A stretch of 64,000 nucleotides of DNA from positions 70,075-134,074 of the forward strand of contig CAYVNW010000002.1 of NCBI GenBank assembly GCA_964452915.1. The letters run 5' to 3'. The notes below the pieces were generated by a model. The model saw nothing but the letters and a program-made list of their open reading frames with translations, made no database searches and was not told the origin of the DNA. Source of the stretch: Colivivens sp964452915 (lineage in GTDB: Bacteria > Bacteroidota > Bacteroidia > Bacteroidales > Bacteroidaceae). The translations under genes were made by a program, and so were the position numbers. This document shows, piece after piece, positions 1-8,997 of the stretch (the first letter of the stretch is position 1; each line of letters starts with the position of its first letter).

Positions 1-181
1 CCCATGTTCCATCTGCATTGACCGAGGCGACATTGGCGATGGAGTCTATAAAATGCTCGTTGCGTGCTTTCCAATTGTCATACTCGTCAACCTCATCCTT
101 CTCGCTGCACGAAGTCAATGCGCATACAGCGAGAAGCGAAGTTAGAATAATATAGGTAAAATGCGACTTAGCTGCTTTCAT
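1..181 (-). CDS. Lipoprotein, N-terminal part; probable FKBP-type peptidyl-prolyl isomerase
   Basis: Only the first 60 codons are inside the window; the gene runs off the left edge. The start at 181 gives a lipoprotein signal peptide with lipobox LTSC (Cys about residue 25), so the product is exported and lipid-anchored. The mature part begins with an acidic stretch followed by YDNWKARNEHFIDSIA. That pattern, and a place directly behind glyS, are what I know of Bacteroidales FKBP-like lipoproteins; the catalytic domain itself is not visible. Its ATG overlaps the glyS stop by 4 bp (ATGA), so the two are probably translationally coupled. The lipoprotein call is firm, the isomerase call is inference. 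Confidence 0.6.
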   Translation of the reverse strand, partial: MKAAKSHFTYIILTSLLAVCALTSCSEKDEVDEYDNWKARNEHFIDSIANVASVNADGTW

Positions 182-1728
182 TCGAACCGGTTGAGTTTTT
201 TCAAAAGGCTGGTAATTGATACCTTGTCCTCGATTATACCTTTAAGCTCAGAAATATTGACCCTTTCTTGTTCCATAGTATCACGGAAACGAATTGTGAC
301 AGTATTGTCCTCAAGCGACTGATGGTCGATGGTGACACAATAAGGAGTACCGATTGCGTCTTGACGGCGGTAACGCTTTCCGATAGAATCTTTCTCATCG
401 TATTGGCAATTGAAATAGAATTTTAAGTCATTCATTATTTCGCGTGCCTTCTCCGGAAGTCCGTCCTTCTTGGTAAGAGGCAAAATCGCCAATTTTATAG
501 GAGCCAACGCAGCAGGTAATTTTAAGACTACACGGCTCTCGCCATTTTCCAATGTCTCCTCCTGATAGCTGTGACACATAACAGACAGGAACATACGGTC
601 AACACCAATAGATGTTTCAATGACATACGGAGTATACGACTCATTCAGTTCCGGGTCAAAATACTTAATACTTTTTCCCGAGAACTTTTCATGTTGTGAC
701 AAATCAAAGTCTGTGCGGCTATGAATACCCTCAACTTCTTTAAATCCAAATGGCATTTTAAATTCTATGTCTGTAGCGGCATTTGCATAGTGTGCAAGTT
801 TCTCATGATCATGGAAGCGGTAATTCTCAGCGCCAAAACCAAGGTTCTGGTGCCATGCCATACGTGTTTTTTTCCAACGTGCAAACCAATCGAGTTCTGT
901 TCCCGGCTTGATAAAGAATTGCATCTCCATCTGCTCAAATTCCCTCATACGGAAAATGAATTGGCGTGCAACTATTTCGTTACGGAACGCCTTGCCGATT
1001 TGTGCTATGCCAAACGGAATTTTCATGCGTCCGGTTTTCTGAACGTTCAAATAGTTTACAAATATGCCCTGTGCAGTCTCCGGACGAAGATATATCGTAG
1101 ATGTTCCGTCGGCGGTACTACCCAATTCAGTCTTAAACATAAGGTTGAACTGACGGACCTCGGTCCAGTTTCTTGTGCCACTTATAGGGCATACTATTTG
1201 TTCATCCAGGATAATCTGCCGTAATTCATTAAGGTCCATAGCGTTCATCGCTTTTTTATAGCGTTCGTGCAGAGCGTCACGTTTTGCTTGTTCCTCAAGA
1301 ACCTTCGGGCTTGTCTCCCTATATTTTTTTTCATCAAAAGACTCACCGAAACGTTTTCTTGCTTTTGCTACTTCCTTTTCTATCTTTTCATCGTATTTTG
1401 CTATTTGATCCTCAATCAATACGTCTGCGCGATAACGCTTCTTGGAATCACGGTTGTCAATAAGCGGATCATTAAATGCGTCCACGTGCCCTGATGCTTT
1501 CCAAATGGTTGGGTGCATAAATACGGCAGAATCAATACCTACAATATTTTCATTCATCAAAACCATGCTTTGCCACCAATATTGTTTGATATTGTTCTTC
1601 AATTCAACACCATTCTGTCCGTAGTCATAGACAGCTCCCAAACCATCGTATATCTCACTTGACGGGAATACAAATCCATATTCCTTGCAATGAGATACGA
1701 CCTTCTTAAATACATCTTCTTGTGCCAT
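178..1728 (-). CDS. glyS: Glycyl-tRNA synthetase (dimeric class II type)
   Basis: Charges tRNA-Gly with glycine in the cytoplasm. The 516-residue product is the single-chain alpha2 type, not the separate GlyQ/GlyS type. Seen in order: the N-terminal HVDAFNDPL segment (about residue 81), a lineage-specific charged insertion (110-175), the motif 2 region FRNEIVARQ followed by REFEQMEMQ, the motif 3 region ETSIGVDRMF, and a C-terminal anticodon-binding domain from about residue 410 (LAPIKLAILPL) with GKRYRRQD. Length is normal for the family in Bacteroidales. A -7 promoter box lies about 85 bp upstream, and the downstream lipoprotein gene overlaps its stop codon. Confidence 0.97.
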   Translation of the reverse strand: MAQEDVFKKVVSHCKEYGFVFPSSEIYDGLGAVYDYGQNGVELKNNIKQYWWQSMVLMNENIVGIDSAVFMHPTIWKASGHVDAFNDPLIDNRDSKKRYRADVLIEDQIAKYDEKIEKEVAKARKRFGESFDEKKYRETSPKVLEEQAKRDALHERYKKAMNAMDLNELRQIILDEQIVCPISGTRNWTEVRQFNLMFKTELGSTADGTSTIYLRPETAQGIFVNYLNVQKTGRMKIPFGIAQIGKAFRNEIVARQFIFRMREFEQMEMQFFIKPGTELDWFARWKKTRMAWHQNLGFGAENYRFHDHEKLAHYANAATDIEFKMPFGFKEVEGIHSRTDFDLSQHEKFSGKSIKYFDPELNESYTPYVIETSIGVDRMFLSVMCHSYQEETLENGESRVVLKLPAALAPIKLAILPLTKKDGLPEKAREIMNDLKFYFNCQYDEKDSIGKRYRRQDAIGTPYCVTIDHQSLEDNTVTIRFRDTMEQERVNISELKGIIEDKVSITSLLKKLNRFE

Positions 1729-1810
1729 TTTCTTTATGCTTTGTTTTGCGTATACTATTATTTTGCGTTTTCACCACAACTATTTGTTGCATAAAACACA
1801 TACATGAATA

Positions 1811-1818
1811 CAAAGGTA
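1811..1818 (-). promoter_or_regulatory. Bacteroidota -7 box for glyS
   Basis: TACCTTTG on the minus strand, matching TAnnTTTG, about 85 bp before the glyS start. No good TTTG -33 element is seen at 19-20 bp, so the call rests on the -7 box only. Confidence 0.5.
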
Positions 1819-1847
1819 CGAAAAAACTAATAAAAGGAAGCCACAAT

Positions 1848-2405
1848 TTATAATTTAAACCTATTATTAAATGTAATTAAGCTTTCCGGACCCATATTGA
1901 ACAGTAAATCGACAATACTTAAGTCTGTTATAAATCCATGTTTATAAGAAAATACCTGATAATATTCCGATAGAGGCTGACCCGCATCGCAATGTATGCT
2001 GACGTTCATTAGATCGAGCAAATCCACAACTAAATGGAAAAGATCCGTATTGAAATCCATAAGCAGTTCTTGATTCCCCTCATAAATATGGCGGAAATCA
2101 TCTTGATAATAATCAAAATACGGGCTTTTATAGTAAGAAGATTCTAATGCATGCCAATGTTTGTGCCTCCAATCACCGTGTTCACTTATTCTGACACTCC
2201 GGAGTGGCAGTGCTTTATTTCCCGTCTGCTTTATAGGGACCGTTAGGACTAACGGTCCGTTGGGCGAGTCTATTGTACAGCGGTTAAGTCTGAGCCGTTT
2301 ATCGAACATTATGTCACCATCCATCTCAGGCATCCCGTTTGCTATCCAATTCATCCACCAACTTACATGCGGCAAATAGCCTAATGCGAAATCTCCTTTA
2401 TTCAT
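1848..2405 (-). CDS. WbqC-like family protein
   Basis: A cytoplasmic protein of about 185 residues. It carries WbqC-family features: YLPHVSWW near the N terminus, RLNRCTI followed by GPLVLTVPI, then WRHKHWHALESSYYKSPYFDYY. The biochemical role of the family is not settled; relatives occur in polysaccharide biosynthesis and as stand-alone genes in Bacteroidota. I chose the ATG at 2405 because a -7 box at 2440-2433 places the transcript start near 2427 and the N terminus then aligns with the family. ATG 2420 would leave almost no leader, and a TTG at 2462 would lie upstream of the promoter. Confidence 0.72.
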   Translation of the reverse strand: MNKGDFALGYLPHVSWWMNWIANGMPEMDGDIMFDKRLRLNRCTIDSPNGPLVLTVPIKQTGNKALPLRSVRISEHGDWRHKHWHALESSYYKSPYFDYYQDDFRHIYEGNQELLMDFNTDLFHLVVDLLDLMNVSIHCDAGQPLSEYYQVFSYKHGFITDLSIVDLLFNMGPESLITFNNRFKL

Positions 2406-2432
2406 ATAAGGGTGTACCATGCAAAATTCACG

Positions 2433-2463
2433 CAAAGGTATGAATAAATTCTCAATACACAAT
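2433..2463 (-). promoter_or_regulatory. Promoter of the WbqC-like gene
   Basis: Minus-strand -7 box TACCTTTG (2440-2433) with a near-consensus ATTG at 2463-2460, spacing 19 bp. It places transcription start just before the chosen ATG and helps decide that start. Confidence 0.5.
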
Positions 2464-2568
2464 TACTTCTTCCATAATAAACATGTTTGTAAAACGTTTT
2501 ATAGGCTCATTGTTTACGTTACACGCAAAAAGTTGCTTTCAAGCAATGCCTTTATCATTATTTTTCTA

Positions 2569-2576
2569 TAACTTTG
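2569..2576 (+). promoter_or_regulatory. -7 box ahead of the ACT-domain gene
   Basis: TAACTTTG, a full TAnnTTTG match, 24 bp before the ATG at 2601. No convincing TTTG at the expected -33 position. Confidence 0.5.
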
Positions 2577-2600
2577 CACTAAATATAATACAACAACATT

Positions 2601-2873
2601 ATGACTAAGGCAATAATTACAGTTGTAGGTAAAGACACTGTAGGTATTATGGCAAAAGTGTGCACACATCTTGCCGACAATCAAATCAATATTTTGGACA
2701 TAAGTCAAACCATCGTGCAAGGATACTTCAACATGATGATGATTGTGAGTATGGATAATTGTACCAAAGACTTTGTTAGTGTATCGGAAGAGCTTACGGA
2801 ACTTGGCAACGAGATCGGAGTTCAAGTGAAATGTCAACTCGAAGACATCTTCGACAAAATGCATCGTATATGA
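2601..2873 (+). CDS. ACT domain-containing regulatory protein (UPF0237 type)
   Basis: A 90-residue protein that is almost entirely one ACT domain: strand ITVVGKDTVGIMAKV, helix THLADNQINILDISQTI, strands FNMMMIVSM, and a second helix. ACT domains bind amino acids or other small ligands; single-domain proteins of this type are thought to sense a metabolite, but the ligand here is unknown. The stop codon overlaps the next gene's ATG (ATGA). The ACT-plus-DUF711 pairing recurs in many bacteria, so the two probably act together. Confidence 0.9.
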   Translation: MTKAIITVVGKDTVGIMAKVCTHLADNQINILDISQTIVQGYFNMMMIVSMDNCTKDFVSVSEELTELGNEIGVQVKCQLEDIFDKMHRI

Positions 2874-4234
2874 TTAATATAAACGAAGTATTTGAAACCA
2901 ACAAGATGATCGAACAGGAAAACCTTGATGTTCGAACCATCACAATGGGGATCAATCTGCTTGACTGTGCTGATGCCAGCGTTGAAAATACATGCAACAA
3001 AATAGAAAAGAAAATCTTACGCTATGCGAAGGACCTTGTAAAAACAGGTGAGGAAATATCACGTGAATTTGCAATACCGATTGTTAACAAACGAATTTCC
3101 ATAACACCAGCCTCATTGGTAGGCGCAGCTTGTTGCAACACCCCCTCAGATTATGTACAGATAGCTAAGACCCTCGATAAAATCGCACATGAGGTCGGTG
3201 TGAACTTCATTGGCGGATTCAGCGCAATCGTGTCGAAAGGGATGACACGCAGTGATGAAAACCTTATACGTTCTATTCCGGAGGCAATGGCATGCACCCA
3301 GCGCATTTGCAGTTCTGTCAATGTCGGTTCTACAAAAACGGGCATCAACATGGACGCTGTACGCCTAATGGGTGAGATCATCAAGCAGACGGCCAATCTT
3401 ACAAGAGAAAATGATTCCATCGGGTGTGCAAAATTAGTTGTACTCTGCAATGCGCCGGATGATAATCCGTTTATGGCCGGAGCATTTCACGGGGTCAGTG
3501 AAGCGGATGCGGTAATAAATGTAGGCGTAAGTGGTCCTGGCGTAGTGAAATATGCGCTACAGCAAATTCCTGATGCCAATTTCGAAGTACTTTGCGAGAC
3601 AATAAAGAAAACAGCATTTAAAATAACCCGCGTCGGACAGCTTGTTGCCCAGGAAGCAAGCAAGCGGTTGGGCGTTCCTTTTGGTATAATCGACCTTTCA
3701 CTTGCGCCGACACCGGCAATAGGTGACTCAGTGGCAGATATACTTCAATGCATCGGAGTTGAAAAAGCCGGTGCACCGGGTACCACAGCAGCTCTCGCCC
3801 TACTCAACGATCAGGTAAAAAAAGGTGGTGTGATGGCAAGCAGCTACGTAGGCGGTTTATCGGGCGCGTTTATTCCTGTCAGTGAAGATCAAGGCATGAT
3901 CGACGCTGTTGAGGCCGGTGCGCTCACCATAGAGAAACTTGAGGCAATGACATGTGTTTGCTCTGTAGGTCTTGATATGATCGCAATCCCGGGAAGCATT
4001 ACAGCATCTACCATATCAGGTATTATTGCCGATGAAGCCGCCATCGGAATGGTGAACCAAAAAACCACAGCTGTACGTATCATTCCTGTAGAAGGAAAGA
4101 CAGTCGGTGACAAAGTGGAGTTTGGCGGGCTACTCGGATATGCTCCGATAATGCCTGTCAACACATTCAGATGTAACAGATTCGTAAACAGGGAAGGACG
4201 TATTCCTGCTCCAATACACAGTTTCAAAAACTAA
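2870..4234 (+). CDS. PFL family protein (DUF711/UPF0210)
   Basis: A 454-residue protein of the DUF711 family, which is structurally related to pyruvate formate-lyase barrels but lacks the C-terminal glycyl radical loop. No VRVAGY-type motif is present, so it is not a radical enzyme of that type. The start at 2870 (MININEVF) overlaps the ACT gene stop; an upstream GTG at 2831 would lie inside that gene and is less likely. Family features include NKRISITP, FIGGFSAIVSKG, GVSGPGVVKYAL and SVADILQCIG. The biochemical function is not established. It is probably co-transcribed with the ACT gene and the downstream polyprenyl synthase. Confidence 0.9.
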   Translation: MININEVFETNKMIEQENLDVRTITMGINLLDCADASVENTCNKIEKKILRYAKDLVKTGEEISREFAIPIVNKRISITPASLVGAACCNTPSDYVQIAKTLDKIAHEVGVNFIGGFSAIVSKGMTRSDENLIRSIPEAMACTQRICSSVNVGSTKTGINMDAVRLMGEIIKQTANLTRENDSIGCAKLVVLCNAPDDNPFMAGAFHGVSEADAVINVGVSGPGVVKYALQQIPDANFEVLCETIKKTAFKITRVGQLVAQEASKRLGVPFGIIDLSLAPTPAIGDSVADILQCIGVEKAGAPGTTAALALLNDQVKKGGVMASSYVGGLSGAFIPVSEDQGMIDAVEAGALTIEKLEAMTCVCSVGLDMIAIPGSITASTISGIIADEAAIGMVNQKTTAVRIIPVEGKTVGDKVEFGGLLGYAPIMPVNTFRCNRFVNREGRIPAPIHSFKN

Positions 4235-4257
4235 TTCTCATTTACTCTCAGCCAATC

Positions 4258-5211
4258 ATGATTAGCAATACAATACAAGCAGAGTTACAACAATGCAAAA
4301 ATATTCTGGATGCATCATATAGTCATGAGAATCCAATCCTAAATGAGGCTCTTGATAAAATAAAGAGCAGGTCGGGTAAGATGATGCGTCCGATACTTGT
4401 ATTATTGTCAACCAGGTTGTTTGGTGATATCAGCAAAAACGCAATACTGACTGCAGCGGCCTACGAAGCATTCCATACTGCAAGCCTCATACATGATGAC
4501 GTGGTTGACGAGAGCGATGAACGGCGGGGACAAGAGTCGCTGAATTACACTGAAGGCAACAAAGTGGCGGTATTGGTGGGAGACTATATCCTCGCAAACT
4601 CTTTAAAATTCCTCGCAAAAACAGGGAGCGACCAATTGCTGGATATCATCACAGATGCCGCACAAGAACTTGCTAACGGAGAATTATTACAGCTGTCAAA
4701 TATATCAGTCACGGAACTGTCTGAGAATGCTTATTTTAATATTATACGGAGTAAAACTGCAGCTCTATTTTCAGCTTGTGCCGAATCGGCCGCTATTGTG
4801 GCAGGAGCTAACGATAACGATGTTGATGTAATGCGGAAGTTCGGTGAAACCGTTGGAATTTGCTTCCAAATAAAGGACGATATATTCGACATACAAGATG
4901 ACGATATAGGCAAACCTACAGGCAACGACTTGCGTGAAGGGAAAATCACACTTCCAACATTGTATGCACTAAAGCACTCAAATACAGATGCGAATAAAAT
5001 TGTCCGTCGCATAAAGACTCAAGTTGCTACCGACGATGAAATAAAGCAGTTGGTAGAGTTTACCAAGCAACAAGGTGGCATAGAATATGCCATTTCGGTA
5101 ATGGAGAATTATGCCCGGGAAGCAGAGGCATTATTAGACGTATATCCGTATAGTCCGGCTAAGGAGGCTTTGTGCGAGTATGTCAGCTATGTAATTGGGC
5201 GTAAATACTAA
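4258..5211 (+). CDS. Trans-polyprenyl diphosphate synthase (octaprenyl/solanesyl-type)
   Basis: Condenses isopentenyl diphosphate onto an allylic primer to make a long all-trans chain, here most likely the menaquinone side chain. The 317-residue protein shows both aspartate-rich motifs that hold Mg2+-diphosphate: DDVVD at 80-84 and DDIFD at 207-211, plus GKMMRP near residue 40. The residue five before the first motif is Ala75; a small residue there fits long-chain rather than farnesyl or geranylgeranyl products. It follows DUF711 by 23 bp and precedes the amidase by 17 bp. Exact chain length cannot be read from sequence. Confidence 0.92.
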   Translation: MISNTIQAELQQCKNILDASYSHENPILNEALDKIKSRSGKMMRPILVLLSTRLFGDISKNAILTAAAYEAFHTASLIHDDVVDESDERRGQESLNYTEGNKVAVLVGDYILANSLKFLAKTGSDQLLDIITDAAQELANGELLQLSNISVTELSENAYFNIIRSKTAALFSACAESAAIVAGANDNDVDVMRKFGETVGICFQIKDDIFDIQDDDIGKPTGNDLREGKITLPTLYALKHSNTDANKIVRRIKTQVATDDEIKQLVEFTKQQGGIEYAISVMENYAREAEALLDVYPYSPAKEALCEYVSYVIGRKY

Positions 5212-5228
5212 GCGGAGGGGTAAAAGAA

Positions 5229-6008
5229 ATGAGGATTACGCTTCTTCAACAGGACACGGTATGGCAATCACCTCAATTCAATATCAGAAAAGTGAACGAA
5301 GCCATCAACAGGTCGCTTGGCTCTGATCTGTACTTACTACCTGAAATGTTCACTACAGGATTCCTTACTTATCCGCAATGGTTTGCTGAGTCTGCCAATT
5401 CTGAATCATTGCAGTGGATGAAAGAAAAGGCACACGAGATCGATGCAGCCGTTTGTGGCAGTATTGCTGTTGAGGAAAAAGGGAAATACTACAACCGGAT
5501 GTATTTTGTTGAACCTGACGGCAAAGTAACTCATTACGACAAAAGTCATCTTTACAATTATGGAGGAGAAGGCAAACAATACACAGCAGGTGATGAACGT
5601 GTAATCGTAGAGTTTCGGGGAGTAAAGATTTTATTGGAGATCTGCTATGACCTGCAATTTCCAATGTGGTGCAGAAACAATGTTGATAAGGATGGCAACA
5701 TACTGTACGACCTGATTGTTTATTCCGCCAATTATCCCGTTGCACGTAAAGCAGCCTGGGAAACCCTTCCGGTTGCCCGCGCCATCGAAAATCAGTGTTT
5801 TGTCGCTGCCTGCAACCGCATTGGAACCGATGAATACGGAGAGTACTACGGTGGATCAAGAATAATACATCCTTACGGAAATATTATAGCGGAAGGACCG
5901 CCAAATACAGAATGTGAAATTACCGGTGACATCGACATGCCATCACTACTCAGATACCGGCAAAAGTACCCTACGTTACAAGACATCGTCTGGAACAAAT
6001 TCTTCTGA
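5229..6008 (+). CDS. Nitrilase-superfamily amidohydrolase, omega-amidase (YafV-like)
   Basis: A 259-residue carbon-nitrogen hydrolase. The catalytic triad is visible as Glu39 (LLPEMFTTGF), Lys105 (YDKSHLY) and Cys139 (LEICYDLQFP), followed by WETLPVARAIENQCFVAACNR and GGSRII. FTTGF and the short length place it with the YafV/Nit2-like omega-amidases, which hydrolyse alpha-ketoglutaramate or alpha-ketosuccinamate in methionine-salvage or repair reactions; the exact substrate is inference. It lies in the run of same-strand genes 2601-8182. Confidence 0.87.
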   Translation: MRITLLQQDTVWQSPQFNIRKVNEAINRSLGSDLYLLPEMFTTGFLTYPQWFAESANSESLQWMKEKAHEIDAAVCGSIAVEEKGKYYNRMYFVEPDGKVTHYDKSHLYNYGGEGKQYTAGDERVIVEFRGVKILLEICYDLQFPMWCRNNVDKDGNILYDLIVYSANYPVARKAAWETLPVARAIENQCFVAACNRIGTDEYGEYYGGSRIIHPYGNIIAEGPPNTECEITGDIDMPSLLRYRQKYPTLQDIVWNKFF

Positions 6009-6064
6009 CGTACGCCTACCCTCTATAAGCAACAGAATATAAAAACAACGCATTATAAAAAGTT

Positions 6065-8182
6065 ATGAGAACACAACATTTTACTTGCATGCTATTATTG
6101 TGCTTAGCGGTAAGCACATTATGCACAGCACAAACTGACACCGATTCTTTGCCTGCCGCAGAGCAATTAATCAGTTGGGACGACTTTGTTCAATCGCTAT
6201 ATGAAAACGGAACCGATTACGATGAGGACGTCATCGAAGATCTTTACGATATCCATTGCAACCCAATAGACCTGAACAAAGTCACTAAACAGCAATTGGA
6301 GCAATTACCATTTCTCTCCGATATGCAGATTACTTCCATATTGCATTATGTAAAAATCCACTATCCACTGCTGTCATTGGGAGAACTAATGTTCATTACA
6401 GAACTTGACTATGTGACGCGATTGCGGCTCATGCTGTTTTGTTATGTAGACAAAGCCACGGCACAAGAGTCACGACCATCATTAAAAACAATACTGAAGC
6501 GAGGTAAGCACGAAATAACCGTGCGAAGCGACATACCTTTTTATAAAAAGGCGGGCTTTGATTCCTTATCAGACAGTGTACTTGCCAAAAATCCGAACAA
6601 GGTGTACCAAGGCGACAGATTTCACCATTCGCTTAGATACAAATATGAATCCTCACAACATTTGTTTGCGGGTTTGCAAATGGAAAAAGATCCGGGTGAA
6701 ACAGGAATAGATTATTGGGCAGCATACCTGATGCTTAATGATTGGGGCAAGATTCATTCTTTTATTGTCGGTGCTTACAAACTCAGCTTTGGACAAGGAC
6801 TCGTTGTCAACAATTCAGTAAGCTTTGGAAAACTTACCTCACTCAACTCTTCTTCGTTTCTCAACAAAGGCATATCAAAGCATTCCTCTCTCTCTGAAAG
6901 TAACTATTTCCGTGGTATTGCCACGACAATACGACTAATCAAAAATATTAATGTTACGGCATTTCTGTCGTATAAAGATATTGATGCGACTCTGTACACT
7001 GATTCTTTGAATGGAATCAAGCGCTTTGCAGCATCATCGCTGAAGCAAGATGGATTACATCGTACGAAATTAGAAATCAGTAAGAAAGGCAATGTGTCTG
7101 AATTTTCCACAGGAGGTAACATTCAATATTTAAACAAAAGTATGACGGCCGGCATCACCATACTCTACACTCACTTGTCTGTTCCTCTACTACCCAAATA
7201 TAACACTCAAAGTACAAGTTACCGCAAAATCAATATAAGAGGAAACGCGTTCTGTTCTGCAGGTATCAACTATTCGTTGCGATTCCGTCATTTGCTGTTG
7301 CGTGGAGAGACTGCATTCGCAATGAATTACGACGGACATAAAAAGACAAACAGCGATATGGCCACCATAAACACCCTCAGTTATGCTTTTAGCAGTAACA
7401 CATCAGCCGTATTGTTGCAACGCTACTATGGTATGCAATATGCGACCCTGTATGGAAAGTCTTTCGGGGAAAGCAGTAAACCTCAAAACGAGTCGGGTAT
7501 ATATGCCGGCATAAAGTCACAGCTTTTCAAGAAAGTCCACCTTGAAGCATATATCGACCTGTTCCACTTCCCATATAAGAAGTATCAGGTATCCGACAGT
7601 TCAAACGGGATTGATGGCTTGTGCCGTCTGGCATGGTTAGTATCTGGGAAATCATCATTACAAATCAATTATCGGATAAAGGCCAAACAGAAAAACTATA
7701 CGGTCAAGGCCGACAAAACAGAACTGTACTACTTCAACACACAGAGCATCAAGTTGCAGTATAAAAACAATCTAAATGCGAACCTGTCATCAACCACAAC
7801 CTTGTATGGCACGTATATTTACAATCCGGACAAGAACAATGACAACGGATTCATGATTGCACACAGCCTGCGCTTTCAGTTACATCAAAACACAAAACAA
7901 AGGATAGATTTGACAGCAGCTTATTTCAATACAACAACATACAGTTCACGCGTATACCTATATGAGCCTTCGCCGGCTTATTCCTTTGGCTCATTATCCT
8001 TTTATGGAGAAGGGTTGCGGGCATCGGTCTTGCTGTCGCTGCCCATCATACGCAACATGTATATTACAGGAAAAGTTTCCACAACACACTATTTTGATAA
8101 AGACACGATAGGGACAGGATTAGAAAAGATTACCGCAAACCACAAAGAGGACCTGCAACTACAACTCCGATGGATTATATAG
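6065..8182 (+). CDS. Helix-hairpin-helix domain protein with predicted outer-membrane beta-barrel
   Basis: A 705-residue exported protein. It has a signal peptide ending near LCTAQ, then a helix-hairpin-helix region at about 75-120 (NPIDLNKVTKQQLEQLPFLSDMQI, resembling ComEA-type repeats), and then about 550 residues rich in alternating aromatic and polar strands, such as YKLSFGQGLVVNN, of the kind that forms a beta-barrel. This architecture is common in Bacteroidota and usually annotated only as HHH domain protein. DNA binding at the envelope is possible but unproven. The C terminus ends LQLQLRWII, a typical barrel end. Confidence 0.75.
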   Translation: MRTQHFTCMLLLCLAVSTLCTAQTDTDSLPAAEQLISWDDFVQSLYENGTDYDEDVIEDLYDIHCNPIDLNKVTKQQLEQLPFLSDMQITSILHYVKIHYPLLSLGELMFITELDYVTRLRLMLFCYVDKATAQESRPSLKTILKRGKHEITVRSDIPFYKKAGFDSLSDSVLAKNPNKVYQGDRFHHSLRYKYESSQHLFAGLQMEKDPGETGIDYWAAYLMLNDWGKIHSFIVGAYKLSFGQGLVVNNSVSFGKLTSLNSSSFLNKGISKHSSLSESNYFRGIATTIRLIKNINVTAFLSYKDIDATLYTDSLNGIKRFAASSLKQDGLHRTKLEISKKGNVSEFSTGGNIQYLNKSMTAGITILYTHLSVPLLPKYNTQSTSYRKINIRGNAFCSAGINYSLRFRHLLLRGETAFAMNYDGHKKTNSDMATINTLSYAFSSNTSAVLLQRYYGMQYATLYGKSFGESSKPQNESGIYAGIKSQLFKKVHLEAYIDLFHFPYKKYQVSDSSNGIDGLCRLAWLVSGKSSLQINYRIKAKQKNYTVKADKTELYYFNTQSIKLQYKNNLNANLSSTTTLYGTYIYNPDKNNDNGFMIAHSLRFQLHQNTKQRIDLTAAYFNTTTYSSRVYLYEPSPAYSFGSLSFYGEGLRASVLLSLPIIRNMYITGKVSTTHYFDKDTIGTGLEKITANHKEDLQLQLRWII

Positions 8183-8210
8183 CAAAAATATGACTTTTGA
8201 AAGTCTTGCT
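8181..8210. terminator. Bidirectional terminator candidate
   Basis: Between convergent genes (ends 8182 and 8224). Nested inverted repeats: GACTTT at 8192-8197 with AAAGTC at 8200-8205, flanked by AGCAA (8181-8185) and TTGCT (8206-8210). There is no long T-run, so confidence is modest. Confidence 0.4.
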
Positions 8211-8223
8211 TGAAATGGCCCTG

Positions 8224-8997
8224 TCATCTTCTGCGAATATAGTAAAGATATACAGCGACGCAAATCACCAACGCAACGGCAGATATGGAATATGTTATGA
8301 CAGCACCGCCACACAAGTCCGTCAACGTAATATTTGGTTGATCCTTATAAATGTTGGTCATGATTACAGAAATACCATTATTAACCACATGACAAACAAT
8401 GCAGGGGATAATACTCCGGCTCTTGACATACAGAATGGCAAATAACAACCCTATAACGAATGCGAACGGGATTTGTGCAGGATTAAAATGTGCGATTCCA
8501 AACATAAGGGCAGACACGATAACTGCTATTGTCTTATCCGCTCCATGGTATATCATACTTCCTAAAATAGCACTTCGGAACACAATCTCCTCTGCGATCG
8601 GTCCAACCAGCACAATGGCAATTATGCCCCAGAAAGATGTAGAGAGTCCGACCAGCACGTCTTCTACTATGTTTTCGAGTGGTAATTGCTCTGAAAGGAC
8701 ATCAAAGCAGAACATGCCACAAAGTGTGGCGACAATCATTATCGGTGCCCATTTCCAATTACACAGCAATGGATTTAGCTCATCTAAGATACCATATTTC
8801 AAAGAGTGTCTTATAGCCTCAACCACAGCAATCACTATTAACGATGAAAGTATAAAAGTAAAGGCAAGCAAGTTGGTTGTCATTTCTCCACCTGCAACCA
8901 ACATCACCACTAATGCTACCGCCCACTGCGTGACGCAGAAAGTAAGGAAGTAGACAGCAATATCTACAACAATTCTCCAGATGGTGGCTCGTTTCAT
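8224..8997 (-). CDS. CPBP family intramembrane glutamic endopeptidase
   Basis: A 257-residue membrane protein with about six to eight hydrophobic segments. It carries the CPBP/Abi (CAAX protease-like) motifs: EE-x3-R at Glu136, Glu137 and Arg141 (GPIAEEIVFRS), His170 (FGIAHF), and HVVNN at 203-207. Members cleave substrates within the membrane or handle prenylated and small peptides; the substrate here is unknown. Its ATG overlaps the murI stop by 4 bp, which makes it the last gene of the mnmG-to-CPBP operon. Confidence 0.88.
   Translation of the reverse strand: MKRATIWRIVVDIAVYFLTFCVTQWAVALVVMLVAGGEMTTNLLAFTFILSSLIVIAVVEAIRHSLKYGILDELNPLLCNWKWAPIMIVATLCGMFCFDVLSEQLPLENIVEDVLVGLSTSFWGIIAIVLVGPIAEEIVFRSAILGSMIYHGADKTIAVIVSALMFGIAHFNPAQIPFAFVIGLLFAILYVKSRSIIPCIVCHVVNNGISVIMTNIYKDQPNITLTDLCGGAVITYSISAVALVICVAVYLYYIRRR

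Noticed and set aside
721..1224. Open frame of 167 codons on the plus strand inside glyS
   Set aside because: It is antisense to a fully conserved synthetase and has no family features or promoter.
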